From positions 1,922,001 to 1,986,000 of the forward strand of contig NZ_CP017580.1 of the NCBI RefSeq assembly GCF_001806325.1: DNA of 64,000 nucleotides, in the 5' to 3' direction. Source of the stretch: Curtobacterium sp. BH-2-1-1 (lineage in GTDB: Bacteria; Actinomycetota; Actinomycetes; Actinomycetales; Microbacteriaceae). The notes beneath the pieces were generated by a model. The model searched no databases and had not been told where the DNA came from. It worked only from the letters and a program-made list of their open reading frames with translations. Below, in pieces: positions 7,301 through 15,490 of the stretch; within the stretch, counting starts at the first letter, position 1; every line of letters starts with the position of its first letter. The translations under genes were made by a program, and so were the position numbers.

Positions 7301-7792
7301 TCAGGCCGCGGCTCGTCGGGCGCGCCGCCAACCGGGCGCGAGGGCGCGCATCCGCAGCGCGCGCCACTGCCAGATCACCCACATCCCCGGCCAGAGCAGG
7401 ACTCCGAGCACCGCGGGCCGCATCCGGTACGAGAGCCGGTCGACGAGGAGCGTCCGACCGTCCCCGAGGTCGACGGTCGCCATCCGGTGCTGCATCGACA
7501 TCCGTCCGAACAGCCCGCTCGTGCCACCGCCGTTGTCGCGTTGCACGGGCACACCGCGCACCTCGTACAGGTCGAGGTCGACGTGCGTGTCGCCGCTCGG
7601 GACCACGCCGAAGGCGCTCGCGGTGATCGGGTGCGGCTCGCCCGGCACCCAGCGCACCGGGAACCCCTGCGGATCGCGCGACCGGTAGACCAGGAACGGC
7701 TTCGTCACGGCGACCATCACCGCCGGGGACAGCAGGGCGTCACGCACGGCCTCGACCGGTGCGTCAAGGGTGATCCGGATGCCCACGTGCAT
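7301..7792 (-). CDS. SRPBCC-like conserved protein with C-terminal membrane segment
   Basis: I place this 163-residue protein only tentatively. Its first 120 residues alternate strands and end in a helix, in the manner of START/SRPBCC lipid-binding folds (ITLDAPVEAVRDALLSPAV at the start). A hydrophobic stretch (PAVLGVLLWPGMWVIWQW) precedes a basic tail, suggesting a membrane anchor. The ATG at 7792 lies seven bases after TAGCGT, which supports a leaderless start. It could carry or sense a hydrophobic ligand, but no function is assigned. Confidence 0.65.
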   Translation of the reverse strand: MHVGIRITLDAPVEAVRDALLSPAVMVAVTKPFLVYRSRDPQGFPVRWVPGEPHPITASAFGVVPSGDTHVDLDLYEVRGVPVQRDNGGGTSGLFGRMSMQHRMATVDLGDGRTLLVDRLSYRMRPAVLGVLLWPGMWVIWQWRALRMRALAPGWRRARRAAA

Positions 7793-7862
7793 GCCGCGAA
7801 CGCTACTCGGACCCGGTGGACGAGCGGCGGGCCCGGCGGCAGGCGTGCCGGACGGCACCGGG

Positions 7863-8495
7863 TCAGGCGTGCCGGGCGGCTCGGCGTCGAGCGCCCTCGG
7901 CGCGGTCGTGCCGACGGAGCCGTTCGGCGAGGGACAACCGCACGGTCGGCCACTCCGACGCGATGACGGAGAACACCACGGTGTCCCGCAGCGTGCCGTC
8001 ACGGCCGATCGAGTGGTTCCGGAGCACCCCGTCCTGCTTCGCACCGAGTGCCGCGATGGCCGTGCGGGACTGGAGGTTGTGCCAGTGGGTCCGGAACTCG
8101 ACCGCGATGCACTGCCAGACGTCGAACGCGTGCGAGAGCATGAGCAGCTTCGCCTCGGTGTTGATGCCCGTGCGCTGCGTCGACCGCGACAGGAACGTCG
8201 CACCGATCTCGACCCGGCGGTTGCCCGTGTCGGGGTTGAGGAACGTCGTCGACCCCACGACCCGGCCGGTCGGGCGGTCGCGCACCGCGAACGGCACCAT
8301 CCGTCCCGCTGCCTGCTCGGCGAGCCGTCGGTCGATCTCGTCGTCGACCTGTGCCGGAGCGGGGATCGAGGTGTACCAGGTGCGCCACAGATCGCCGTCC
8401 GCGACCGCCGCCCGCAGGTCGTCCGCGTGCTCGGAGCCGAGGGGCTCGAGCGTCACGCGGTCGCCGGTCAAGGTGGGTGCGGGGGCGATCTCCAT
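7863..8495 (-). CDS. GNAT-family N-acetyltransferase
   Basis: The 210-residue protein resembles RimJ/RimL-type acetyltransferases. It has LTGDRVTLEPLGSEHADDL at the N-terminus, a central FAVRDRPTGRVVGSTTF strand pair, RRVEIGATFLSRSTQRTG around the acetyl-CoA loop, then NLQSRTAIAALGAKQDG. Such enzymes acetylate N-terminal amines or small molecules. The ATG at 8495 lies eight bases after TAGGAT. It sits 70 bases after the SRPBCC-like gene in the same direction, so co-transcription is possible but not shown. Confidence 0.85.
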   Translation of the reverse strand: MEIAPAPTLTGDRVTLEPLGSEHADDLRAAVADGDLWRTWYTSIPAPAQVDDEIDRRLAEQAAGRMVPFAVRDRPTGRVVGSTTFLNPDTGNRRVEIGATFLSRSTQRTGINTEAKLLMLSHAFDVWQCIAVEFRTHWHNLQSRTAIAALGAKQDGVLRNHSIGRDGTLRDTVVFSVIASEWPTVRLSLAERLRRHDRAEGARRRAARHA

Positions 8496-8591
8496 GGCAC
8501 CAGATCCTACGGTCGCCGACCCTGACGAACCCCGGACGGCGGAGCACCTGTGGAAAGGATCAGGGACCCGCCGACGGCTATCGTGTCGCAG

Positions 8592-9200
8592 GTGGCAGCA
8601 CGCACGCAGGAGAAGTACCAGGTCCGCTTCGCATGGGGGACCGGCGGCGCGGCGCGGATCGCCCCGGGGACGCACCTGGTCGTCTGGGTCGACGTCCTCC
8701 CGGCGTCCGCGGCGCACGACGGACCCGCCCGCCGACGGGCGCTCCGCGCGGTCGCCGCGCAGGTGCCGGACGGTCCGGAGGTCGTGCTCGGCCACCTCGG
8801 CAACGCGACGGCGGTCGCGGAACGCGTGACGCGCCTCCAGGCCGAACGCGGTGACCGCTGCGTCGTCGCGATCGTCGCCGCCGGACGCCACCACGCACCC
8901 GGTGACGACGCCGCGGAAGCGGCGGGCGAGGCCGCGGACGTGCCGGACGCACCGGACTTCGCGGTCGAGGACCTGCTCGCGGCCGGCGCCGTGGTCGACG
9001 CGCTCGCCGAGGTCGGGATCGACCACACCTCGCCCGAGGCGGCGGCCGCCTGTGCGGCGTACACGGGACTGCGGCGGGCGGTGAAGCACCTGGTCAGCGC
9101 CTCCGAGGCGGCCGCGGCGCTCGAGCCCGCCGACGTGCACGCGGCGCTCGCGGTGGACGGCCAGCTGGAGACCCTGCGGGAATCGAGTTCGCGCGCGTAG
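8592..9200 (+). CDS. ComB-like (2-phosphosulfolactate phosphatase family) protein
   Basis: The 202-residue protein begins VAARTQEKYQVRFAWG and continues GGAARIAPGTHLVVWVDVLP, the signature opening of the ComB family. A FAVEDLLAAGAVVDAL segment and HVSASEAAA-like end region fit the rest of the fold. Actinobacteria of this kind do not make coenzyme M, so the true reaction is probably different from the archaeal one. Starts at 8550 and 8583 are also in frame. I prefer GTG 8592 because a TATCGT hexamer ends seven bases before it and no ribosome site is visible. It is divergent from the acetyltransferase. Confidence 0.65.
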   Translation: MAARTQEKYQVRFAWGTGGAARIAPGTHLVVWVDVLPASAAHDGPARRRALRAVAAQVPDGPEVVLGHLGNATAVAERVTRLQAERGDRCVVAIVAAGRHHAPGDDAAEAAGEAADVPDAPDFAVEDLLAAGAVVDALAEVGIDHTSPEAAAACAAYTGLRRAVKHLVSASEAAAALEPADVHAALAVDGQLETLRESSSRA

Positions 9201-9254
9201 CGTTCGACCTCCACATCCGGTACCCCGCCGGACCGCAGAGCGAAGGAGCGTGCC

Positions 9255-9557
9255 GTGAAGGCAGTCGTCGGAGACACCGTGATCGCCGAGGCCCCGCAGG
9301 AGGACCTCATCCAGATCGAGGGCAACTGGTACTTCCCGCCGTCGAGCGTGAAGAGCGAGCTGTTCACCGAGAGCCCCACCCAGTACCACTGCCCGTGGAA
9401 GGGCGACACGCAGTACTACACGGTGAACGTCGACGGGCAGGCGCTGCAGGACAACGCCTGGTCGTACCCGACGCCCATCCCGTCGTCGTTCGACCGCGTC
9501 GGCAAGGACTACTCGGGCTACGTGGCGTTCTGGAAGGGCGTGCGCGTCGTCGACTAA
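9255..9557 (+). CDS. DUF427 domain protein
   Basis: This 100-residue protein matches the DUF427 family end to end: MKAVVGDTVIAEA, the IEGNWYFPPSSV strand, the conserved YHCPWKGDTQYY core, and YVAFWKGVRVVD at the end. The family adopts a small beta fold and its role is unknown. The GTG start follows GAAGGAG. It is 54 bases after the ComB-like gene and probably has its own translation signals within the same transcript. Confidence 0.88.
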   Translation: MKAVVGDTVIAEAPQEDLIQIEGNWYFPPSSVKSELFTESPTQYHCPWKGDTQYYTVNVDGQALQDNAWSYPTPIPSSFDRVGKDYSGYVAFWKGVRVVD

Positions 9558-9572
9558 CCGGCGCCGACCCGC

Positions 9573-10823
9573 TCAGCCGGCCAGCGTGAGCACGATGAGC
9601 GCCACGTTGAGCGCGACGATCACCAACGCGATGACCCCCGCGACGACGCGGGTGGTCATCGCGTTGACGTCTGCACCCATCACGCTGCGGCGGGACGTGT
9701 AGACGACCAGCGGCACGATCGCGAAGGCGATCCCGAAGCTCAGCACGACCTGGCTCACCACGAGCAGCATCGTCGCGTCGGCGTTCACCGCGAGCAGGAC
9801 GATGGCGGGCACGAGCGTGACCAGCCGTCGGGCCAGCAGTGGGATCCGCACGTGCAGCAGTCCCTTCATGATCTCGGCGCCGGCCATGCAGCCCACCGAG
9901 GTCGAGGCGAGTCCCGACGCCAGCAGCCCCACCGCGAAGAGCACGCCCACGACGGGGCCGACGTGCTCGGCGATCGCCCGCTGCGCTCCGGGGATCGAGT
10001 CCGTGTCGGCGACCCCGGGCAGCGTCGCCGCCGCGAGGACGAGCATGCAGATGTTCACCCCGCCGGCCACCAGGAGCGCCAGCCCGACGTCCCAGCGCGT
10101 CGCGACGAGCACCCGACGGCGCTCCGGGCCCGCCGGGATGTCGCCGTGCCGGTCGCGCGCCAGGGCGGAGTGCAGGTAGACCGCGTGCGGCATCACCGTC
10201 GCGCCGAGCATCGAGGCGGCGAGCATCACCGACTCGGACCCCTCGAACCGCGGGACGAGCCCGGAGACGAGCTCGCCCGGTGACACCTGCGCGAACAGCA
10301 GCCCGGCGCAGAACCCCACCGTGAGGATCGCGAGCATCGCCGTCACCACGGCCTCGAACGTCCGGGTGCCGCGGTGGCTCTGCAGGGTGAGGATCGCCAT
10401 CGAGACCACGCCGGTGATCACCCCGCCGGCGACGAGCGGCAGCCCGAAGAGCAGGTGCAGCGCGAGTGCGCCGCCGATGACCTCGGCGATGTCGGTCGCG
10501 GCGGCCACGACCTCGGCCTGCGCCCAGAACAGCAGCCGGGGCGTGCGCTTCATCCGCAGGCCGAGGTGCTCCGGCAGGGACTTGCCGGTGACGACGCCGA
10601 GCTTGGCGGAGAGGTACTGCACGACGACCGCGCTGGCGTTCGCGGCGACGAGGACCCAGAGCAGCAGGTAGCCGTACTTCGCGCCCGCGGTGAGGTTCGC
10701 GGCGACGTTGCCGGGGTCGACGTAGGCGATGGCGGCCACGAACGCGGGGCCGAGCAGGGTCAGGCCGGCCGCGCGCTTCCGAGGCGTCGTCGTCTCGGCG
10801 GGACGGGCAGCGGTGTCGGTCAT
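9573..10823 (-). CDS. mntH: Nramp-family divalent metal (Mn2+/Fe2+) transporter
   Basis: The 416-residue protein has about eleven membrane helices. The metal-binding DPGN motif lies in helix 1 (AYVDPGNVAANLTAG) and the MPH motif in helix 6 (LGATVMPHAVYLHS), both diagnostic for Nramp proton-coupled manganese/iron importers. The length is normal for bacterial MntH. I choose ATG 10823, six bases after a CATGCT hexamer. The longer frame beginning at 10877 would run through a 20-bp palindrome that looks like an operator. Control by a manganese-sensing regulator is inferred from that palindrome. Confidence 0.93.
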   Translation of the reverse strand: MTDTAARPAETTTPRKRAAGLTLLGPAFVAAIAYVDPGNVAANLTAGAKYGYLLLWVLVAANASAVVVQYLSAKLGVVTGKSLPEHLGLRMKRTPRLLFWAQAEVVAAATDIAEVIGGALALHLLFGLPLVAGGVITGVVSMAILTLQSHRGTRTFEAVVTAMLAILTVGFCAGLLFAQVSPGELVSGLVPRFEGSESVMLAASMLGATVMPHAVYLHSALARDRHGDIPAGPERRRVLVATRWDVGLALLVAGGVNICMLVLAAATLPGVADTDSIPGAQRAIAEHVGPVVGVLFAVGLLASGLASTSVGCMAGAEIMKGLLHVRIPLLARRLVTLVPAIVLLAVNADATMLLVVSQVVLSFGIAFAIVPLVVYTSRRSVMGADVNAMTTRVVAGVIALVIVALNVALIVLTLAG

Positions 10824-10840
10824 GCAGACAGCATGCCAGA

Positions 10841-10860
10841 GGATTCGGCGCGCCGAATCC
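10841..10860. promoter_or_regulatory. 20-bp palindrome upstream of mntH, candidate metalloregulator operator
   Basis: GGATTCGGCG at 10841-10850 and CGCCGAATCC at 10851-10860 form a perfect palindrome. It covers the expected -35 region of mntH, whose start lies 18 bases further. DtxR/MntR-type regulators bind palindromes of this length in front of metal importers. The regulator is not encoded in this window. Confidence 0.6.
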
Positions 10861-10907
10861 TTGTTTTCGTGTTGCACGTGAATCGGCCCGGGCCGGAGCC
10901 ACGAGCA

Positions 10908-10926
10908 GGCCAGGAGGCGCGGGTCG
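10908..10926. repeat. half-site of the GGAGGCGCGG family
   Basis: The 19 bases GGCCAGGAGGCGCGGGTCG occur here and, exactly inverted, at 60341-60359. The site lies immediately past the stop codon of the CGNR regulator gene. It does not form a strong hairpin alone. Confidence 0.6.
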
Positions 10927-10928
10927 GC

Positions 10929-11624
10929 TCAGACCGCCGCGCGTCGGGCCCGGTGCGCCCGCACCTTCGCCCGGTTGCCGCACCGCTGCATCGAGCACCA
11001 CCGGCGTGTGCCCCCGCGCGACGAGTCGTAGAAGACGAGGCCGCAGTCGTCTGCCGAGCACCGGCTCAACCGCGTCGGCTGTCCGTCCGCGGCGACGTCG
11101 TCGAAGCCGACCTCGGTGAACAGGGCCACGGCGTCCCGTGCGACGCTCGACAGCGCCTGGGCGAGCCGCACCCGGTTCGCGCCGGCGCGACGACGACCAC
11201 CGGGGAGGCTCGGCGGCACGTCCGGCAGCGCGGCGAACAGGTTGACCGTGTCGATGTCGTCCGGTGCCGGGCGCGTGCGACCCGTCCCGGCGCGGAGGCC
11301 GGCAGCCACCGCGGTCCGTTCCGCCGCGGTCGAGGCCGGACCCGGAGCCGCGGCGACGGCCAGCCGGGCGATCGCTGCGCGGAGGGCACGGGCGTCCTGC
11401 AGCTCGCGGGCGGTCGCGCCGACGTCGATCGGCTCGGTGTGGTCGCTCAGCCACTCGTCGAGGTCGGCCGGTGTCGCGAGCAGTTCGCCGAGCTGCGCCC
11501 GCGGACGTCGGCCGTCCGGATCGTCGGCGAACCCGCCGGTGTGTGCGAAGTCGAGGGCGATCCGTCCGGCGTCGAAGAACCACGTGGAACCGGTGTCCGT
11601 GCGGATGTGCTGCCCCGTGTGCAT
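10929..11624 (-). CDS. CGNR zinc-finger (ABATE-type) transcriptional regulator
   Basis: The 231-residue protein has an N-terminal ABATE-type region (ALDFAHTGG...), a helical middle, and a C-terminal zinc finger of the CGNR type. The finger contains CSADDCGLVFYDSSR followed by WCSMQRCGNRAK and a basic end. The family is thought to be stress- or metabolite-responsive regulators. The ATG at 11624 sits six bases after TAGCCT, so it is probably leaderless. The gene is monocistronic; its targets are unknown. Confidence 0.88.
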   Translation of the reverse strand: MHTGQHIRTDTGSTWFFDAGRIALDFAHTGGFADDPDGRRPRAQLGELLATPADLDEWLSDHTEPIDVGATARELQDARALRAAIARLAVAAAPGPASTAAERTAVAAGLRAGTGRTRPAPDDIDTVNLFAALPDVPPSLPGGRRRAGANRVRLAQALSSVARDAVALFTEVGFDDVAADGQPTRLSRCSADDCGLVFYDSSRGGTRRWCSMQRCGNRAKVRAHRARRAAV

Positions 11625-11671
11625 CCGCCCAGGCTAACGGGTTACCGGCGCGCCTCCGCATGCGATCGGCA

Positions 11672-12148
11672 TCATGCGGTAGCTCGGCTGGCCTCCGCCG
11701 CTCGGCGCTCCCACGCGATGACGTTCCGGGGGTCGAACCGGCGGGAGCACTTCGCGCACGCCAGCGGCCGGGTCGGGGTGCGGTAGCGGAAGTGCTCGTG
11801 CCCGGCCGGACACGTGCCGATCCACGGTGCGAGTTCGCTCGCCACGGGGCCGTCGTACAGGCGTGAGCCCGTGTAGCCGAGTGCCTTCGCCGTCCGGCGC
11901 CACGTGGGTCCGTGGCCGGCGCGGGCCCCGGCCACCGCGTGCGCGATCTCGTGCAGGAGCACCTGGTCGACGTCGTCCTCGGAGAACCGCACGGCGAGGT
12001 GGCGGCTCACCGTGATGCGCTTGCGGGCGAAGTCGCACTGGCCCGCCCGGGTCTTGGCGTGGTCGAACCCGAACGACCAGCTGCCCGCCCCGAGGTGTGC
12101 CGTCATCAGGTGTTCGGCGCGGGACCGGACGGCCTCGAGCGTCGTCAC
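11672..12148 (-). CDS. SprT-like zinc metallopeptidase
   Basis: The 158-residue protein is a compact SprT-like domain. The metal-binding motif LLHEIAHAV is followed by a third ligand region AGHGPTW. The C-terminus has a zinc-ribbon half (TCPAGH, CAKCSRRF). SprT/Spartan proteins cleave DNA-bound proteins in eukaryotes, but the bacterial role is not settled. The GTG at 12148 overlaps the stop of the TPR gene by four bases (GTGA), so the two are translationally coupled. Confidence 0.85.
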   Translation of the reverse strand: MTTLEAVRSRAEHLMTAHLGAGSWSFGFDHAKTRAGQCDFARKRITVSRHLAVRFSEDDVDQVLLHEIAHAVAGARAGHGPTWRRTAKALGYTGSRLYDGPVASELAPWIGTCPAGHEHFRYRTPTRPLACAKCSRRFDPRNVIAWERRAAEASRATA

Positions 12149-12987
12149 CGTTCGTCGTCGCCGGGTTCGTCGCGCCCGGCCTGGCCCTTCTGCGCGGCAC
12201 GAGCGGCGATGCGGCCCCAGAGTTCGTCCGCCTCGGTCCGGGCGGCGTCCGGCGCACCGAGGACCCGGCGGCGCACCGTCGGGGTCTGCTGCACGGGCTC
12301 CGGAGCGCGGGGTGCGGCCGGTTCGTCCTCGTCCGCGCGACGTGCGGCGACGTCGCGGGCGGTGCGCGGCTTGTCCTCGGCCGGGGGCTGCGCGACCGAG
12401 GCCCGGAGCGCTGCCTCGACCGCCGTGCGGAGCGCCTCGGTGCGCTCCGACGGCGCACCGGCCTGGCGGAACGCCTGGTACGCCCGGGACAGCGCGGCAC
12501 GGGCCTCGTCGAAGCGGGAGAGCTCGAACAGCGACCAGCCCTCGAGCTCGGCCGCTGCGCCCTCGAGCTCCGGCCACTCCTCGGTCCGGGCGGTGTCCCG
12601 CGCCAGGGCCGACTCGGTCGCGGCACGCTCGTACCGCCCCAGGTCGTGCAGGACATGCGCGCGACGGATCCGTGCGGAGACCTTGTCCGAGCGCTCCCCC
12701 GTGAACATCGTCAGGCGGAAGACCTCCTCGGCGATGACGAGCGACTCGTCGAGCCGACCGAGCAGGCGGAGGAGCTCGGCACGCTCCGCGAGCGCGTCGG
12801 TGCTGCGGCTCTGCCCGAGGTCGCGCAGCCGCTGCTGGACGGCGTCGGCGTCGACCGCGGGGCGCAGGCTGATCGGAGCGAAGGTGCTGCCGGGGCTCAC
12901 GCCGGCCGTCACGGGCGCCGCATGACGCGGTTCCCGGGCGCGGTCGGTGCGGTCGGGCTGCTGGCGGTCGTCGGGCGGGAGGGACAT
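12145..12987 (-). CDS. tetratricopeptide-like protein coupled to the SprT-like gene
   Basis: The 280-residue protein contains several 34-residue helical hairpins of TPR type (around residues 60-200; for example LAERAELLRLLGRLDESL and ARALSRAYQAF-like units). A disordered acidic/Pro-rich region and a final helix follow. TPR proteins are scaffolds; the partner is unknown, though the GTGA overlap points to the downstream peptidase. The ATG at 12987 is seven bases after TACCCT, again a leaderless pattern. Confidence 0.75.
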   Translation of the reverse strand: MSLPPDDRQQPDRTDRAREPRHAAPVTAGVSPGSTFAPISLRPAVDADAVQQRLRDLGQSRSTDALAERAELLRLLGRLDESLVIAEEVFRLTMFTGERSDKVSARIRRAHVLHDLGRYERAATESALARDTARTEEWPELEGAAAELEGWSLFELSRFDEARAALSRAYQAFRQAGAPSERTEALRTAVEAALRASVAQPPAEDKPRTARDVAARRADEDEPAAPRAPEPVQQTPTVRRRVLGAPDAARTEADELWGRIAARAAQKGQAGRDEPGDDER

Positions 12988-13069
12988 CGGTTCGAGGGTA
13001 ACCGCGCCGCCCCGAGAGCGAGCGGTGCCACGCGCACGGGGGTCACGCTCGTGTCGCCCGCGGGGACGA

Positions 13070-13105
13070 GGACGGCCCGCCGCGCAGGTGCACGACGGGC
13101 CGTCC
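13070..13105 (-). terminator. terminator of the proline/glutamine-rich membrane protein gene
   Basis: GGACGGCCCG (13070-13079) pairs with CGGGCCGTCC (13096-13105), just past the stop codon of the minus-strand gene that ends at 13123. Confidence 0.7.
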
Positions 13106-13122
13106 GGGACGATCTGGTCGGG

Positions 13123-13878
13123 TCAGGACATCCCGCTGGCCGAGACGGCCGAGATGAGGATGGCCACCACGAACGCGATCGCCGCGACGACCGCGAGGAT
13201 GATCGCGAAGACACCCCAGCCGCGTCCGCGCTTCGTGACCGCGGCGACGATGCCCTGCACGATCGCCCACAGGCCGAGCGCCGAGCCGAGGTAGAACAGC
13301 AGCGACCCGGTGACGGCGCTCGACGACGTGGTGAGCGCCATGATGTCGGAGTCGCTCGGGGTCGCCCCGCCGTTCTGCACGGACTCGCGGAAGGCCTCGG
13401 AGCCGCCGAAGACGCCGCCGAACAGCGCACCGCCGATGATGCCGACCACGAGCGCGGCGACGGCCACGACGAACGCGATGACGCCGACGGTCTTCTTCTT
13501 GGCCTTCGGCTCCTCGTAGCCCTGCCACGAGGGAGCACCGGCGCTCGCCGGAGCCGCCGCGTAGGGCTGCTGGCCGTACTGGGGCTGCCCGTGCTGCGGC
13601 TGCCCGTACTGGCCCTGCTGCTCGGCGTACTGGGTCGACCCGTACTGCGGGGTCTCGCCCTGCGGTGCCTGGTACTGCTGGGCCTGTTCGCCCCAGCGCG
13701 GCGCGTCGGCCTGTGGGGCCGGCTCGCCGTACTGCGGCGTGGAGGCGGGAGCGGGGTCGACCCGCTCGCCGTAGCGCGGCTCGTCGGCCGAGGGAGCGGG
13801 CTGCTGCGGCGCTCCGCCCCAGCTCGGCGCCTGGCCGTCGCCCGTCCGGTCCTCGTTGCTCCGGTCGTCGTTCGTCAT
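13123..13878 (-). CDS. membrane protein with disordered Gln/Tyr/Pro-rich N-terminus
   Basis: The 251-residue protein has a cytoplasmic N-terminal half (about 1-125) built of repeats rich in Gln, Tyr, Gly and Pro (QYGQPQ, PQYG). Three hydrophobic helices follow (starting VGVIAFVVAVAALVVGIIGG), the last ending near the C-terminus. This architecture (low-complexity tail plus a DUF4190-like membrane part) is common in actinobacteria and has no assigned role. The ATG at 13878 is preceded by AAGGGGA. It is monocistronic with its own terminator. Confidence 0.75.
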   Translation of the reverse strand: MTNDDRSNEDRTGDGQAPSWGGAPQQPAPSADEPRYGERVDPAPASTPQYGEPAPQADAPRWGEQAQQYQAPQGETPQYGSTQYAEQQGQYGQPQHGQPQYGQQPYAAAPASAGAPSWQGYEEPKAKKKTVGVIAFVVAVAALVVGIIGGALFGGVFGGSEAFRESVQNGGATPSDSDIMALTTSSSAVTGSLLFYLGSALGLWAIVQGIVAAVTKRGRGWGVFAIILAVVAAIAFVVAILISAVSASGMS

Positions 13879-14004
13879 CAGGGATCCCCTTGCTCGGTCG
13901 CGCACCTGCGCGGTCGTTCAGACCCATCCTGGCAGGCGGACCCTCCGCGTGCGCGGCATCCGCCCGATCGCACGGCGACCGTCGGCCCGGCCCACGGTCG
14001 CGCG

Positions 14005-14847
14005 TCAGCCGCCGAAGACGCTCCGGTTCGGCTCCGGCGACGCCACCGCGGTCTGGTCGGTGACGATCGGCGCCCCGGCGATGAACGCCCGCAGCTCCGC
14101 CCCGTGCACGACCTTCGCCGGCATCGGGTCGGAGGAGTACCGACGAGGCATCTCCGCCACGGGCAGGTCCGTCGGCGACCCGAGCAGCACGATGTTCCCG
14201 AACCGTCGGCCCTTGAGCATCCCGGTGTCCGCGACGGCCGCCACCGACGGCAGCACCGCCTGCAGCGTCGACGCCTGCCCCCGGGCGAACGCGAGCCCGG
14301 CCCCGTCCGCCACGTTCACGGCCACGATGCCGGTGGGCGACAGGAACTCCGCGACCTCGCGGTAGAACTCGATGCTCGTCACGTGCGCGGGGATCTGCGA
14401 GCCGCCGAACACGTCCACCACGGCCAGGTCCACCGTGCCGCGCAGTCCGGCGGGGAGCTTGCCGAGGACCTCGCGGGCGTCGCCGTACCGCACCCGGATC
14501 GAGGCCCCGCGGGGGAAGGGCAGCGCGTCCCGCACGTGGTCGACGAGGTCCCGCTCCAGCTCGATGACCTGCTGCCGGGAGCCCGGCCGCGTGACCGCGA
14601 CGTACCGGGGGAGCGTCAGGGCCCCGGCGCCGAGGTGCAGCGCCGTGACCGGGCCGTCCGGGAGCAGGTCGATGGCGTGCCCGATCCGCCGGATGTACTC
14701 GAACGCCAGGTGCGTCGGGTCCTCGAGGTCGACGTGCGACTGCGGCGTCCCGTCGACGACGAGTGTGAACGACCCCGGGCGATGCCGGTCCGGCTCGACC
14801 ACCGCGTACCCCGCACCGATCCGGAACCCGTCGAACGCATCAGCCAT
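14005..14847 (-). CDS. spermidine-synthase-like SAM-dependent methyltransferase-fold protein
   Basis: The 280-residue protein has the Rossmann core of the spermidine synthase family: HLGAGALTLPRYVAV (motif I), IELERDLVDH (acidic end of strand 2), VRYGDAREVL and DLAVVDVFGG (where true spermidine synthases have a catalytic Asp), and FYREVAEFLSPTGIVAVNV. The polyamine-binding N-terminal hairpin is reduced, so polyamine synthesis is uncertain. The ATG at 14847 lies seven bases after TTCGAT, suggesting a leaderless message. No partner gene is adjacent. Confidence 0.78.
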   Translation of the reverse strand: MADAFDGFRIGAGYAVVEPDRHRPGSFTLVVDGTPQSHVDLEDPTHLAFEYIRRIGHAIDLLPDGPVTALHLGAGALTLPRYVAVTRPGSRQQVIELERDLVDHVRDALPFPRGASIRVRYGDAREVLGKLPAGLRGTVDLAVVDVFGGSQIPAHVTSIEFYREVAEFLSPTGIVAVNVADGAGLAFARGQASTLQAVLPSVAAVADTGMLKGRRFGNIVLLGSPTDLPVAEMPRRYSSDPMPAKVVHGAELRAFIAGAPIVTDQTAVASPEPNRSVFGG

Positions 14848-14980
14848 GGCACCAATCGAACACCACCACGATCACCACCCGCGTCCCCACCCCTGGTTGG
14901 TGTGCCCGCCGACGCCGTCGAACGAGGCTGGTACCACCGGCCGGGAGACGCCCGCCGGACCTCCTCGGAAGGCGGACACC

Positions 14981-15490
14981 ATGTCGGTCCAGCTCCTCGT
15001 GAACATCCTCGTCGGCATCGCCCTGGTCGCGTTCCTCGGGTACCGCCAGGCGACCTGGCAGTACCTCGACCCGGCGCGCATCTGGCGCACGCCGCTCATC
15101 ATGGCGATCGTCGGCGTGGTCGTCCTCGCCCAGACGAAGGCGACGATCACGACCACCGACGTCGTGTTCCTCGGGATCGAGGCGCTCATCACGATCGGGG
15201 TCGGCCTGACCATGGGCAGCATCACCCGCTTCCGCACGGTCGGCACCCCGGACGCCAAGGGCCGCACGATCCAGTCCCGCACGGGTGCGCTCGGCGCGGT
15301 GCTGTGGATCGTCCTCATCGCCGTCCGTGTCGGCCTCGACGTGCTCGGCGGCCACCTCGGCGCGCACCTGCTCACGTCGACCGGCGCGATCCTGCTCGTC
15401 CTCGCACTGAACCGCGCCGCACGCGCCGTCGTCATCGACGGCCGCATCCCCCGCGGCGACCGCCAGCCGCGCGGCATGATGGTCCGGTGA
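14981..15490 (+). CDS. five-helix membrane protein, first gene of a two-component operon
   Basis: The 169-residue protein is almost wholly hydrophobic, with about five membrane helices and short loops (TRFRTVGTPDAKGRTIQSRTG is the largest). It starts at ATG 14981 after GGAAGG. Its last codon overlaps the histidine kinase start by four bases (GTGA), so it is translated together with the kinase and may be an accessory sensor or regulator of it. I do not assign a family with confidence. Confidence 0.72.
   Translation: MSVQLLVNILVGIALVAFLGYRQATWQYLDPARIWRTPLIMAIVGVVVLAQTKATITTTDVVFLGIEALITIGVGLTMGSITRFRTVGTPDAKGRTIQSRTGALGAVLWIVLIAVRVGLDVLGGHLGAHLLTSTGAILLVLALNRAARAVVIDGRIPRGDRQPRGMMVR

Noticed and set aside
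12097..15486. Plus-strand frame running into the histidine kinase
   Set aside because: Covers four real minus-strand genes and lacks recognisable domains; the kinase starts at 15487.
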